DNA of 34,299 nt from Thiohalobacter sp. (GTDB lineage Bacteria; Pseudomonadota; Gammaproteobacteria; DSM-19610), in NCBI GenBank assembly GCA_026984835.1, contig JALSRI010000212.1:1-34299 (forward strand), in the 5' to 3' direction. The notes under the pieces were generated by a model that was not told the origin of the DNA, did no database searches, and worked only from the letters and a program-made list of their open reading frames with translations. Positions within the stretch are counted from its first letter, which is position 1; each line of letters begins with the position of its first letter. The position numbers and the translations under genes are program-made. Shown here piece by piece: positions 25,664-33,797 of this stretch.

Positions 25664-27739
25664 GAACACGGCCTTCGCCTTCATCCACAGGGTTCGCCCC
25701 GGTTCGTTGATCTGTACCTGCACCGGGTCGAAGTCGTTGGCCCGGTTCAGGTGTTCGGCGTAGGTCTTGTCCAGCAGGTTGTCGACGCCCAGTTCCACCT
25801 TCAGCCCGGCACGGGGGGTGAGTGACGCATACAGGTCGAGGGTCGCCCAGCCGGCCGTCTCGCCGGTATCCAGGCCGCTGCCGCTGGCGGGGTCGTCGTC
25901 GACCCGGTCCTGGCGGGCGGCGCCGCGGATGCGGCCGCCGGCGGTCCAGGCCGCAGCCTGGTAGTCGAGGTCGAGGCTGTATTCCAGCGGCGGGATCTGC
26001 GCCAGCGGCCCGCCGTCGTCACGGTTGCTGCCGAACACCCGCGCCAGCGTCAGGCGGCTGCTCCAGCCGCGCGCCCAGCTGCGCGTCAGTTCCAGTTCGC
26101 CGCCGCTCAACCGGGCGTCGATGTTGCGGTAGATGGTGGCGAGGTCGGTCTGCAGGACGCCGTCCTGGCCGCGCGCGGTGTCACGCAGGATGAAGTCGGC
26201 GACGTAGTCGACGTAGACGCTTGCGCGTACCCGCCAGCCGGGCGCATCGAGGCTGGCGCCGGCTTCCAGCTGCCGGTGGCGCTCCGGGTCCAGGCGCGGG
26301 TTGCCGATCCAGCGCAGGGTCGGGTCTGCCGGGTTGTTGGCGGCGATGAAACGTTCCGTGGCGTCGGCCGTGCGCAGGCTGCGGGACAGGCCCGCGAACA
26401 GCGTCACCGGCCAGTGCGCCAGGTCCTGTTCCAGGCGCAGGAAGCCGCCCAGGTTGTGCTCGGTGACATGGTCGGCGCGGCTGCCGTAGTACAGGGTGTA
26501 GAGCTGGTCCGGTCCCAGCAGCGCGCCGCCCGGCGTGCGCCCGGCATCGCCGGCGCTGGCCTGCACGAGGTCGTAGCGCAGCCCCGCGCCGAGCCGGCGG
26601 TCCTCCGACAGGTCCATGGCCAGTTCCAGGAACAGGCCGCGCTGGTCCAGCTCGACGTCGGGCCACAGCAGCGAGTTGAGGGTGGCCAGCGTCGGGCCGG
26701 CGTAGCGGGTGGCGCTGCGCTCGTTGATCTGCACGTCCACACCCAGCGTCCACAGCGCACCGGCCCCGGTCACGTGTTCGACGCTGATGCGGCCGCCGCC
26801 GGTGTTGGAGCTGGACGGCACTTCCATCTTCATGGACGCGCCCGGGGGGCGCAGTGAGAAATTGTCCATGACGTGGTCGACGTCCGAGTAGTAGAGTTCC
26901 GCTTCCACCCGGCTGACGAAGCCGTCCATGCCCTGGCGGCTGAATTTGAGGCGGTAGACGTCGTCGTCGCTCTTCGGCGCATCCATGCGGCCGGCGAACA
27001 GTATGTCCTCGCCGCGGCTCGCCTCGATGCTGGCCTCCAGGCGGGTGTCGGCGTCCGGGGTCAGGCCGAGGATCAGCAAGCCGCCGCGCTCCCGGTAGGC
27101 GCTGCGGACCTTTTCGCCGTCGCCGTCCTCGTAGTCGTTCGATTTCGAACGGCCGACCAGGGCGCGCACGAAGCCCCGCTCGTCGCCGGCGGCCACATCG
27201 GCGTGCAGGCTGCGGCGTTCGCCGTTGCTGCCATAGGCGCCCGACAGCCTGCCGCGCAGGTGCTGTCCGGTGTCGAAGGCCGCGGTACGGCGTTCCAGCA
27301 GCACGGTGCCGCCGCTGCCGCCGCCGCCGTAGCGCACGGTCTGCGAACCGCGCAGCACCGTGACCCGTTCGTAGCTGTCCAGCGGTGCATAGGAGGTGGG
27401 CGGGTCCATGCGGTTGGGGCAGCCGCCGTGCACATAGGCATCGTCCAGCAGGATGTTCAGGCGGTTGCCGGACTGGCCGCGGATCACCGGGTCGATGCCG
27501 TGGCCGCCGAGACGCTTGCCCGATACGCCGGGGACCGACCGCAGCCATTCGCCGGCGTCGGCCGGGATGCCGCCGCCGGCCGCGTCCGCCCCGGCGCTGT
27601 AGCTGGCGGGGTCGGGCAGCAGGCTGTCTTCCACTTCGATCAGCGGGCGTCCGCCGTCGCCGTCGGCCCGGGCGAGGCCGGAGCCCAGCGTCGCGAGCAG
27701 GGCAAGGTTCATCAGAAGGTCCATCGATCGGGTGTGCAT
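25661..27739 (-). CDS. oprC: TonB-dependent copper receptor, OprC/NosA type
   Basis: The 692-residue outer-membrane receptor has a signal peptide (about 1-25, ending GLARA), a plug domain (to about 150) and a 22-strand barrel ending AKAVF with the usual terminal phenylalanine. The plug carries HGGCPNRMDPPTSYA at 104-118, diagnostic for the OprC/NosA copper receptors. The copper site described for OprC is a CxxxM-HxM pair, and both halves are here: C107 with M111, and H289 with M291. It should import copper using TonB energy. A TonB gene lies divergently 255 bases away and nosZ, a copper enzyme, follows. ATG 27739 is used; the frame upstream to 27865 lacks a signal peptide at its start, and a second ATG at 27724 is possible. 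Confidence 0.93.
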   Translation of the reverse strand: MHTRSMDLLMNLALLATLGSGLARADGDGGRPLIEVEDSLLPDPASYSAGADAAGGGIPADAGEWLRSVPGVSGKRLGGHGIDPVIRGQSGNRLNILLDDAYVHGGCPNRMDPPTSYAPLDSYERVTVLRGSQTVRYGGGGSGGTVLLERRTAAFDTGQHLRGRLSGAYGSNGERRSLHADVAAGDERGFVRALVGRSKSNDYEDGDGEKVRSAYRERGGLLILGLTPDADTRLEASIEASRGEDILFAGRMDAPKSDDDVYRLKFSRQGMDGFVSRVEAELYYSDVDHVMDNFSLRPPGASMKMEVPSSSNTGGGRISVEHVTGAGALWTLGVDVQINERSATRYAGPTLATLNSLLWPDVELDQRGLFLELAMDLSEDRRLGAGLRYDLVQASAGDAGRTPGGALLGPDQLYTLYYGSRADHVTEHNLGGFLRLEQDLAHWPVTLFAGLSRSLRTADATERFIAANNPADPTLRWIGNPRLDPERHRQLEAGASLDAPGWRVRASVYVDYVADFILRDTARGQDGVLQTDLATIYRNIDARLSGGELELTRSWARGWSSRLTLARVFGSNRDDGGPLAQIPPLEYSLDLDYQAAAWTAGGRIRGAARQDRVDDDPASGSGLDTGETAGWATLDLYASLTPRAGLKVELGVDNLLDKTYAEHLNRANDFDPVQVQINEPGRTLWMKAKAVF

Positions 27740-27994
27740 CGGTACTCTCTGGCTCCGGTCGTCGGGGTTGCCGCTCCCCAAGCAACTACCAGACCAGGCA
27801 TCCAAGTGCCCGCCGGACAAGGCCGGGGCAGCGCAGCACCTGAACCGGGCCGTGTGAAATGCCACAGTCGCCGGGTCATTTCACGCGCCGGCGGCGTCGC
27901 CGGCGCGCGCGTCTCCCGTCGGATCAAGCGATTGCGAGCGGCATGTTCACTGCATGCGGGCAGCTGTCTCCGCGACCGACGACGAGTTCCGCGC
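27740..27994. promoter_or_regulatory. Divergent oprC/tonB spacer with two inverted repeats
   Basis: GTGAAATG at 27854-27861 and CATTTCAC at 27877-27884 form a perfect 8-base inverted repeat with a 15-base gap, a possible operator for a regulator serving both genes. Next to it, 27884-27907 is a 10-base-pair GC hairpin (CGCGCCGGCG, loop GCGT, CGCCGGCGCG). I saw no cobalamin riboswitch landmarks and no strong sigma70 boxes. Confidence 0.4.
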
Positions 27995-28681
27995 ATGCCC
28001 CAACGCAGCCTGTTCGCCCTGGCGTTGTTCTTCTCCCTGGTCACCCACACCCTGGCGGCCCTGTACTGGCGTCATGCCGCCGGCAGCATGGCCGGCGGTG
28101 ACCGGGGCAGCGTGGTGTTGCGCGTGCGGGTGGCCGGTCCGGCACCGGGACCGGTTGCAGCCCGGGTGGAACAGAAAGCGCCGCCAGCAGGGAAAAGGGT
28201 CCGCCGGAAGCGACCGGCGGTGAGGAAAAGGTCACGCCCGCGACCGCCGGCCGAAGCCCCGCGGCGCGCGCAGCCGGAACCGGAGCCGGTGAGGGAACGG
28301 ACGCGACAGACGGCGGTCGCGGCCCTGACGGCGGGCCCGCCGGCGCCGGCCGGGGAGGGTCGGCCCCGGCAGGCGCCGGCCGTGGCCCGCGAAGGGCTGG
28401 CAGAGGACTACCTGAGCCGGGTGGTGGCCCGTATCGAGGCGTTCCGCAAGTACCCGGTGACGGCGCGCCGGCGGCGCCTGGAAGGGCGGGTGGATGTCGA
28501 CCTGGCCATCGATTGCAGCGGCCGGCTGGCGTCCCTGCAGACGCACGGCGGGCCGGTGCTGCTGCGCAGGGCGGCGGCCGGTTCGGTGCGGCGTGCCCTG
28601 CCGCTGCCGCCGCCGGCCGACTGCCCGCGCACCGTGCGTTATACGATGGTCTATAGCCTGCGCCCGGCCAGCGATCGCTGA
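27995..28681 (+). CDS. TonB-like energy transducer
   Basis: The 228-residue protein has the TonB plan. An N-terminal membrane anchor (SLFALALFFSLVTHTLAALYW) is followed by a periplasmic stretch rich in arginine, lysine, proline and alanine (about 55-130), and then a C-terminal TonB domain. The C-terminal domain starts at DYLSRVVARIEAFRKYP, continues RLEGRVDVDLAID and ends YTMVYSLRP. It would pass the proton-motive force from an ExbBD complex to an outer-membrane receptor. No exbB or exbD is in the window. Its position divergent from the OprC-type receptor suggests it is dedicated to copper uptake. ATG 27995 is chosen because the anchor starts there; the ribosome binding site is weak. Confidence 0.88.
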   Translation: MPQRSLFALALFFSLVTHTLAALYWRHAAGSMAGGDRGSVVLRVRVAGPAPGPVAARVEQKAPPAGKRVRRKRPAVRKRSRPRPPAEAPRRAQPEPEPVRERTRQTAVAALTAGPPAPAGEGRPRQAPAVAREGLAEDYLSRVVARIEAFRKYPVTARRRRLEGRVDVDLAIDCSGRLASLQTHGGPVLLRRAAAGSVRRALPLPPPADCPRTVRYTMVYSLRPASDR

Positions 28682-28713
28682 GCCAAGCCTGCCGCGACCC
28701 GGCAGAGTGTCAT

Positions 28714-28755
28714 TTGACACAGATCAAGGCATGTCACACACCCGCCCCCTATGCT
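28714..28755 (+). promoter_or_regulatory. FNR/DNR-type class II promoter of nosZ
   Basis: TTGAC-ACAG-ATCAA at 28714-28727 differs from the FNR consensus TTGAT-N4-ATCAA at one base. Its centre is 28720.5. A TATGCT -10 box at 28750-28755 is placed exactly as in class II FNR promoters (site centred 41.5 bases before a start near 28762). Transcription would then begin about 65 bases before the nosZ ATG. This predicts induction at low oxygen or by nitric oxide through an FNR, ANR or DNR protein. Confidence 0.75.
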
Positions 28756-28826
28756 CCGGTCGCATATCGCCCATCCAGGACAACGATCGTTTCTCCCTAC
28801 ACGCGCCCAGCAGAGAGGTTCCCACC

Positions 28827-31136
28827 ATGAAGATACCGCGAAAATCCCTGTTCACAGCAGTCACCGCCGCGCTGTTCAGCCTGTCGGTCGCCGCACCGGT
28901 ATGGTCGGCGGACACGCTGAAGGACGTGATGAAGAAACGCGGCCTTACCGAGAAGGACATACTGGCGGCGGCCAAGACCTATACGCCCACGGGCGGCCGC
29001 GACGAGTACATCGTGCTCAGCTCCGGTGGTCAGAGCGGGCAGCTGATCGTCTATGGCATACCGTCCATGCGCATCCTCAAGTACGTGGCGGTGTTCACCC
29101 CCGAGCCCTGGCAGGGCTATGGCTTCGACGACGAGTCCAAGGCCGTGCTGGCGCAGGGCCGCATAAACGGCAAGGACATCACTTACGGTGATACCCACCA
29201 TCCGGCCATTTCCGAGACCAACGGCGACTACGACGGCCGTTACGTGTTCATCAACGACAAGGCCAACCCGCGCATCGCGGTGATCGACCTGCACGACTTC
29301 GAGACCAAGCAGATCGTCGTCAATCCCTTCTTCAGTTCCGCACACGGCGGCACGTTCGTCACACCGAACACCGAGTATGTCATGGAGGCCGCACAGTACC
29401 CGGCCCCGTTCAGCAGGGACTTCGTTCCGCTGGAAGAGTTCAATGACAAGTACCGCGGCGGCCTGACCTACTGGAAGTTCGACAACGAGAAGGGCCGCCT
29501 CGACCCCTCGCAGTCGTTCACCTTCGAGCTGCCGCCCTACAGCCAGGATCTGTCCGACGCGGGCAAGGGTCCCAGCATGGGCTGGGGATTCACCAATTCC
29601 TTCTGCTCGGAGCGCTACGTCGGCGGCAACGAGCGTGGTCGCCCGCCCTTCGAGGCAGGCTGTTCGTCCAAGGACACCGACTTCCTGCACGTGACCAACT
29701 GGAAGAAGGCGGCCGAGCTGGTCAAGGCCGGCAAGGTCAAGAAGGTCAAGGGCAGCTACCTGATCCCGATCAAGCAGGCGATCAAGGAGAAGTTGCTGTA
29801 CCTGGTGCCGGAGCCGAAGAGCCCGCATGGCGTGGACGTGACACCGGACGGCAAGCGCATCGTGGTATCCGGCAAGCTCGACAGCCACACCTGGGTATAC
29901 AGCTTCGACAAGATCATGAAGGCCATCAAGGCCGGCAAGTTCGAGGGCAAGGATGCCTATGGAATCCCGATCATCGCCCTGAAGGATGCGCTGGACAAGT
30001 CGGTCAACGTCGGCCTGGGGCCGCTGCACACGCAGTTCGACTCCAAGCCCTGCGTGGCCTATACCTCCATCTACGTGGATTCCATGATCACCAAGTGGGA
30101 CTACTGCAAGGGCAAGGTGCTGGACCAGCTGCCCATCCACTACAACGTCGGTCACCTGATGACCATGGAGGGCGACACCGTCAGCCCGGACGGCAAGTAC
30201 CTGGTGGCGTTGAACAAGCTGGCCATCGACCGCTTCAACCCGGTCGGCCCGCTGCATCCCCAGAACCACCAGCTCATCGACATCAGCGGCGACAAGATGG
30301 AGCTGCTGTATGACATGCCGCTGCCGCTGGGCGAGCCCCACTACGCGGTGGCCATCAAGGCCGACAAGCTGAAACCGGCCATCCGCTACAAGTCGGGCTG
30401 GAACAGCCGTGCCGACAAGCGTTCCGAGTACAAGACCCGTGCCGGGCGCGAGAAGACCGAGCGCACCTGCGACGCCAGCGGCAAGTGCACGGTCGAGGTC
30501 TATGGCACCACCATCCGTTCCCACATCACGCCGGAGATCATCGAGGCGCAGGAAGGCGACACCGTCAAGCTGCACTTCACCAATCTCGAGCGTGCCGAGG
30601 ACGAGGTGCACGGTTTCGCCATGTACGGACAGAACGTGCAGCTCTCCATGGAGCCGGGCAAGACCGCGTCCGCGACCTTCGTGGCAGACAAGGCAGGCGT
30701 CTATCCCTACTACTGCACCGAGTTCTGCTCGGCCCTGCACCTGGAGATGGAAGGCTACCTGCTGGTCAAGCCCAAGGGCTACAAGGCGACCAAGGCCAGC
30801 CTGAAGGCGGGTACCAACTACACCAAGGCGGACTACGAGAAGCAGGTCAAGACCAACCTGGAGACCCAGAAGGTCATCGACCAGGTGGTCGGCTTCATCA
30901 CCAGCCACAACTACAAGGACTTCCCGACGGTAGTGGCCCTGGTGGAGGATGCCACCGATCAGCTCGGCTTCGCCAAGGATGCCCGCGCCAAGGCCGAGGC
31001 AGCCGCCGCCAAGGGCGACTGGAACAACGCCATGCTGTGGGCCAACCAGTGGTGGCAGTACCAGGTCAAGACCGCCGACCTCGGTCTGCGCGCCAAGACC
31101 TACCTGGAAGAGCACGGCGCGAAGAAGGTCAAGTGA
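28827..31136 (+). CDS. nosZ: Nitrous oxide reductase, Sec-type signal
   Basis: The 769-residue periplasmic enzyme reduces N2O to N2. All seven CuZ histidines are present: H124, H125, H173, H334, H401, H443 and H505. The CuA ligands are H595, C630, C634, H638 and M641. The signal (MKIPRKSLFTAVTAALFS, cleavage near SA-DT) is of Sec type without a twin arginine, as in clade II (atypical) NosZ. After the CuA domain (about residue 650) there is a further helical extension of about 115 residues (from GYKATKASLKAG to the end). It has no CxxCH, unlike the cytochrome-fused epsilonproteobacterial enzymes, and clade I proteins stop near residue 640. GAGAGG precedes ATG 28827. An FNR-type promoter drives it. 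Confidence 0.96.
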   Translation: MKIPRKSLFTAVTAALFSLSVAAPVWSADTLKDVMKKRGLTEKDILAAAKTYTPTGGRDEYIVLSSGGQSGQLIVYGIPSMRILKYVAVFTPEPWQGYGFDDESKAVLAQGRINGKDITYGDTHHPAISETNGDYDGRYVFINDKANPRIAVIDLHDFETKQIVVNPFFSSAHGGTFVTPNTEYVMEAAQYPAPFSRDFVPLEEFNDKYRGGLTYWKFDNEKGRLDPSQSFTFELPPYSQDLSDAGKGPSMGWGFTNSFCSERYVGGNERGRPPFEAGCSSKDTDFLHVTNWKKAAELVKAGKVKKVKGSYLIPIKQAIKEKLLYLVPEPKSPHGVDVTPDGKRIVVSGKLDSHTWVYSFDKIMKAIKAGKFEGKDAYGIPIIALKDALDKSVNVGLGPLHTQFDSKPCVAYTSIYVDSMITKWDYCKGKVLDQLPIHYNVGHLMTMEGDTVSPDGKYLVALNKLAIDRFNPVGPLHPQNHQLIDISGDKMELLYDMPLPLGEPHYAVAIKADKLKPAIRYKSGWNSRADKRSEYKTRAGREKTERTCDASGKCTVEVYGTTIRSHITPEIIEAQEGDTVKLHFTNLERAEDEVHGFAMYGQNVQLSMEPGKTASATFVADKAGVYPYYCTEFCSALHLEMEGYLLVKPKGYKATKASLKAGTNYTKADYEKQVKTNLETQKVIDQVVGFITSHNYKDFPTVVALVEDATDQLGFAKDARAKAEAAAAKGDWNNAMLWANQWWQYQVKTADLGLRAKTYLEEHGAKKVK

Positions 31137-31155
31137 GCCGCGCGTCGTGATCGCC

Positions 31156-31190
31156 TGAACGAGGGGGGCGCCAGGCCCCCCTCGGGTTCA
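31156..31190. terminator. Strong hairpin downstream of nosZ
   Basis: A 10-base-pair GC stem (CGAGGGGGGC, loop GCCAG, GCCCCCCTCG) is extended by TGAA/TTCA outside a two-base bulge. It starts about 20 bases after the nosZ stop. There is no T-tract, so it may be a partial terminator or a 3' stabiliser that raises nosZ mRNA over the downstream cytochrome genes. Confidence 0.5.
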
Positions 31191-31214
31191 GCCACCGACC
31201 ATGATCGTTTACCC

Positions 31215-31246
31215 GCAGGAGCGGCTCGCCCGCGAACCCGGCACGG
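31215..31246. repeat. REP-like palindromic element, copy 2
   Basis: GCAGGAGCGGCTCGCCCGCGA followed by ACCCGGCACGG. It matches the element at 15961-15992 over most of its length, in the same orientation, with a variable loop. It lies between the nosZ hairpin and the cytochrome c gene. Confidence 0.6.
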
Positions 31247-31335
31247 CCGGGGCAGACCGTCCAGCGGCTGCCGTCCTCGCGGCCGGACCCGTTCCTGCGG
31301 TACTTCAGGCCCGACAGGGTGACAGGAGAATACAC

Positions 31336-31665
31336 ATGAACCGATCCATGACCCGATCCATCGTCTCCGCGGCTGTGCTGCTGGCGTCTCTGACACCGCT
31401 GGCAGCCTCGGCGCTGGATGGCGCCAAGCTGTTCAAGGAGAAGACCTGCCTGACCTGCCACGGCAAGGACGGCAAGACCACCATCATGCCGAACTACCCG
31501 AAAATCGCCGGCCAGAACCGCGACTACGTGCTGCAGCAGATGAAGGACATCAAGAGCGGCGCCCGGAACAACGGCCAGACCGCGGCCATGAAGGGCATCA
31601 TGCACCTGGTCAACGAGGAGGAGATGGAGGCGCTGGCGGATTACATCGCCACCATGACCCCCTGA
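31336..31665 (+). CDS. Small monoheme cytochrome c
   Basis: The 109-residue periplasmic protein has a signal peptide (about 1-26, ending ASA) and one class I heme site, CLTCH at 38-42. A methionine in AAMKGIMHL (about 84-91) is the probable sixth ligand. GGAGAA precedes ATG 31336. Clade II nos clusters commonly include small cytochromes c after nosZ, thought to pass electrons to its CuA centre. The gap of about 200 bases after nosZ contains a hairpin and a REP-like element, so expression may be lower than that of nosZ. Confidence 0.93.
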   Translation: MNRSMTRSIVSAAVLLASLTPLAASALDGAKLFKEKTCLTCHGKDGKTTIMPNYPKIAGQNRDYVLQQMKDIKSGARNNGQTAAMKGIMHLVNEEEMEALADYIATMTP

Positions 31666-31766
31666 GCGACGCCACGCGGCGCCGCATCCCGTGACAGCCG
31701 GCCTGCACCCGTTCCGGATGCAGGCGGCGTCCTGTTTCGGCCAACCCGGAAAACCTTCCTTCGAGC

Positions 31767-32969
31767 GTGAAGAAATACTGCCTGTCCATTACCGGCGGCC
31801 TGTTGCTGATCCTGGCCGGCGTCATCCTCTGGGGTGGTTTCAACACCGCCATGGAGTGGACCAACACGCTCCACTTCTGCATCTCCTGCCACGAAATGGA
31901 GAGCACGGTTTACCAGGAGTACCGTCACACGATCCACTACACCAACCCCTCCGGTGTGCGCGCCGCCTGCCCGGACTGCCACGTGCCGCGCGACTGGGTG
32001 CCCAAGGTGGTCCGCAAGATCAAGGCTTCGCGCGAGCTGTGGTACTGGGCCACCGGCGCCATCGATACGCGCGAGAAGTTCGAGGCGCGCCGCCTGCACC
32101 TGGCCGAGCGCGTCTGGCAGACCATGAAGGACACCGACTCGCGCGAGTGCCGCAACTGTCACGCCTTCACGACCATGGACCTGGCTGGCCAGGGTCGTTT
32201 CGCGGCCCGCATCCATGGCGATGCGGTGGGCGAGGGCAAGACCTGCATCGACTGTCACAAGGGCATCTCGCACCACCTGCCGGCGATGTCCCCGGAGACC
32301 GTTGCGGCGGGACAGGACATCGACATGGAGTACGGCGAGGAAATCCATGAAACCTGTGCGGGATGTCACGGCGAATTCGGCGAGGGCACGCCGGACGGCG
32401 AATATCCGCGCCTGGCGGGCCTGGATGCCCGCTACATCGCCCGCCAGCTGCGCCTGTTCAAGGCCCGCAAGCGCGAGAACATCCCCATGATTCCCTATGC
32501 AACCGAAAGGGAATTGCCGGAAGACGATGTGCGCACCATCGCCGCCTACCTGTCTTCCATCGAGCTGCCCACCCGGCTGCCGCCGCTGGGGGAATCCGGC
32601 TTCGACGCCTTCGAGCGGCTCCAGGCCAGCAAACGGGTGGTGAACATCGCCCGTTACGCCGGCGATATCGAGGCGGGCGGACGCCTGTACGCGAAGGAAT
32701 GCGCCGCCTGCCACGGCCGTGACGGCTACGGAGACCGGCGCCGGGCCATTCCGCAGCTGGCCGGCCAGCGCAGCCTGTACCTGCGCCGGCAGATAGAAAA
32801 TTTTCGCAAAGGCAAGCGCTTGCACGACGACCCGCGCGACGCCGAGATCTTCCGCAGTTTCCCCGACAGCGACATCGACGACCTCCTGGCCTGGTTGTCG
32901 GTGCAGGACGACGCCGTCGGCGGGCAGGGCGACTTGACCTATCTCAAGGAGCCGGCGCCGGCCCGGTAG
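31767..32969 (+). CDS. Hexaheme NapC/NirT-cytochrome c fusion
   Basis: The 400-residue protein has one N-terminal membrane anchor (YCLSITGGLLLILAGVILWG). A NapC/NirT-type tetraheme domain has CISCH 38-42, CPDCH 68-72, CRNCH 128-132 and CIDCH 160-164. Two further class I cytochrome domains follow, with CAGCH 197-201 and CAACH 312-316. NapC/NirT proteins oxidise membrane quinol and hand electrons to periplasmic partners. Here the extra domains could carry them on towards NosZ, so one protein could replace a separate quinol dehydrogenase and diheme carrier. The start is GTG 31767 with a weak ribosome binding site. The gene lies 101 bases after the monoheme cytochrome gene. Confidence 0.92.
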   Translation: MKKYCLSITGGLLLILAGVILWGGFNTAMEWTNTLHFCISCHEMESTVYQEYRHTIHYTNPSGVRAACPDCHVPRDWVPKVVRKIKASRELWYWATGAIDTREKFEARRLHLAERVWQTMKDTDSRECRNCHAFTTMDLAGQGRFAARIHGDAVGEGKTCIDCHKGISHHLPAMSPETVAAGQDIDMEYGEEIHETCAGCHGEFGEGTPDGEYPRLAGLDARYIARQLRLFKARKRENIPMIPYATERELPEDDVRTIAAYLSSIELPTRLPPLGESGFDAFERLQASKRVVNIARYAGDIEAGGRLYAKECAACHGRDGYGDRRRAIPQLAGQRSLYLRRQIENFRKGKRLHDDPRDAEIFRSFPDSDIDDLLAWLSVQDDAVGGQGDLTYLKEPAPAR

Positions 32970-33037
32970 TAGCATTTCCCCGGATACTGTTGAACCGCCA
33001 GTGTGCGGTCCATCCAAGCAACAGGGGAGCACTGTTC

Positions 33038-33751
33038 ATGAACAAGCGATTGATGGTTTCCGTTGCCGCCGCCGCATTTGGCGTGGCCTTTTCCTCCGCA
33101 AGCCTGGCCTGGCTGGAAAAGGGCGGCGAGCGCGAGGAGGCACTGCACCTCAAGCCCGATCTGGAGAACGGAAGGGACGTGTTCGAGGTCTGTGCCGGCT
33201 GCCACCTGACCGAGGGCTGGGGCAAGAAGGACGGCACCTTCCCGCAGCTGGCCGGCCAGCACAAGGAAGTGCTCATCAAGCAGCTCGCCGATATCCGCGA
33301 GGGCAACCGCGACAACCCCACCATGTATCCCTTTGCGCAGCCGTCGGCCATCGGCGGTCCGCAGGCGCTGGCCGACGTGGTGGCCTATATCCAGAAGCTG
33401 CCCATGAACCCCGACAACGGCAAGGGTGAATGGCCCGAGGGCACGCCGGAGTTCGAGCAGGGCAAGAAGCTGTTCCACGACAACTGCGTGAAGTGTCACG
33501 GCGAGCACGGTGAGGGCAAGGCCGCCAAGTTCTACCCGCGCATCCAGGGCCAGCACTACAAGTACATGCTGCGCCAGTTCGAGTGGATCCGCGACGGCAA
33601 GCGCCGCAACGCCAATCCGGACATGGTGAAGCAGATCAAGAACTTCAGCGACAAGGAGATGAAGATGGTGATCAACTACGTGTCGCGCATTCCCGTGCCC
33701 AAGAAGGACCTGGCGCCTTCGGCCGACTGGCTCAATCCCGACTTCGATTGA
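33038..33751 (+). CDS. Diheme cytochrome c (c4-like)
   Basis: The 237-residue periplasmic protein has a signal peptide (MNKRLMVSVAAAAFGVAFSSASLA) and two class I heme domains, with CAGCH at 52-56 and CVKCH at 150-154, separated by about 95 residues as in cytochrome c4. FPQLAGQH and YPRIQGQHYKYM are the matching repeats in the two halves. Both also occur in the C-terminal part of the upstream hexaheme protein, so the two share ancestry. It probably carries electrons between the quinol-oxidising protein and NosZ. GGGGAG precedes ATG 33038, 68 bases after the previous gene. Confidence 0.92.
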   Translation: MNKRLMVSVAAAAFGVAFSSASLAWLEKGGEREEALHLKPDLENGRDVFEVCAGCHLTEGWGKKDGTFPQLAGQHKEVLIKQLADIREGNRDNPTMYPFAQPSAIGGPQALADVVAYIQKLPMNPDNGKGEWPEGTPEFEQGKKLFHDNCVKCHGEHGEGKAAKFYPRIQGQHYKYMLRQFEWIRDGKRRNANPDMVKQIKNFSDKEMKMVINYVSRIPVPKKDLAPSADWLNPDFD

Positions 33752-33797
33752 TCCGGTATTCCCCGCAACGCTGTGACCTGACCGAGGGGTCCCGAAC

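Noticed and set aside
27740-27994. Cobalamin riboswitch before the TonB-dependent receptor
   Set aside because: The conserved GCCACTG and related core boxes are absent on either strand, and the receptor is of copper type.
28797-31115. Antisense frame of 772 codons over nosZ
   Set aside because: The plus-strand frame encodes a NosZ with every copper ligand. The antisense frame is rich in V, L, G and Q and has no family signature.
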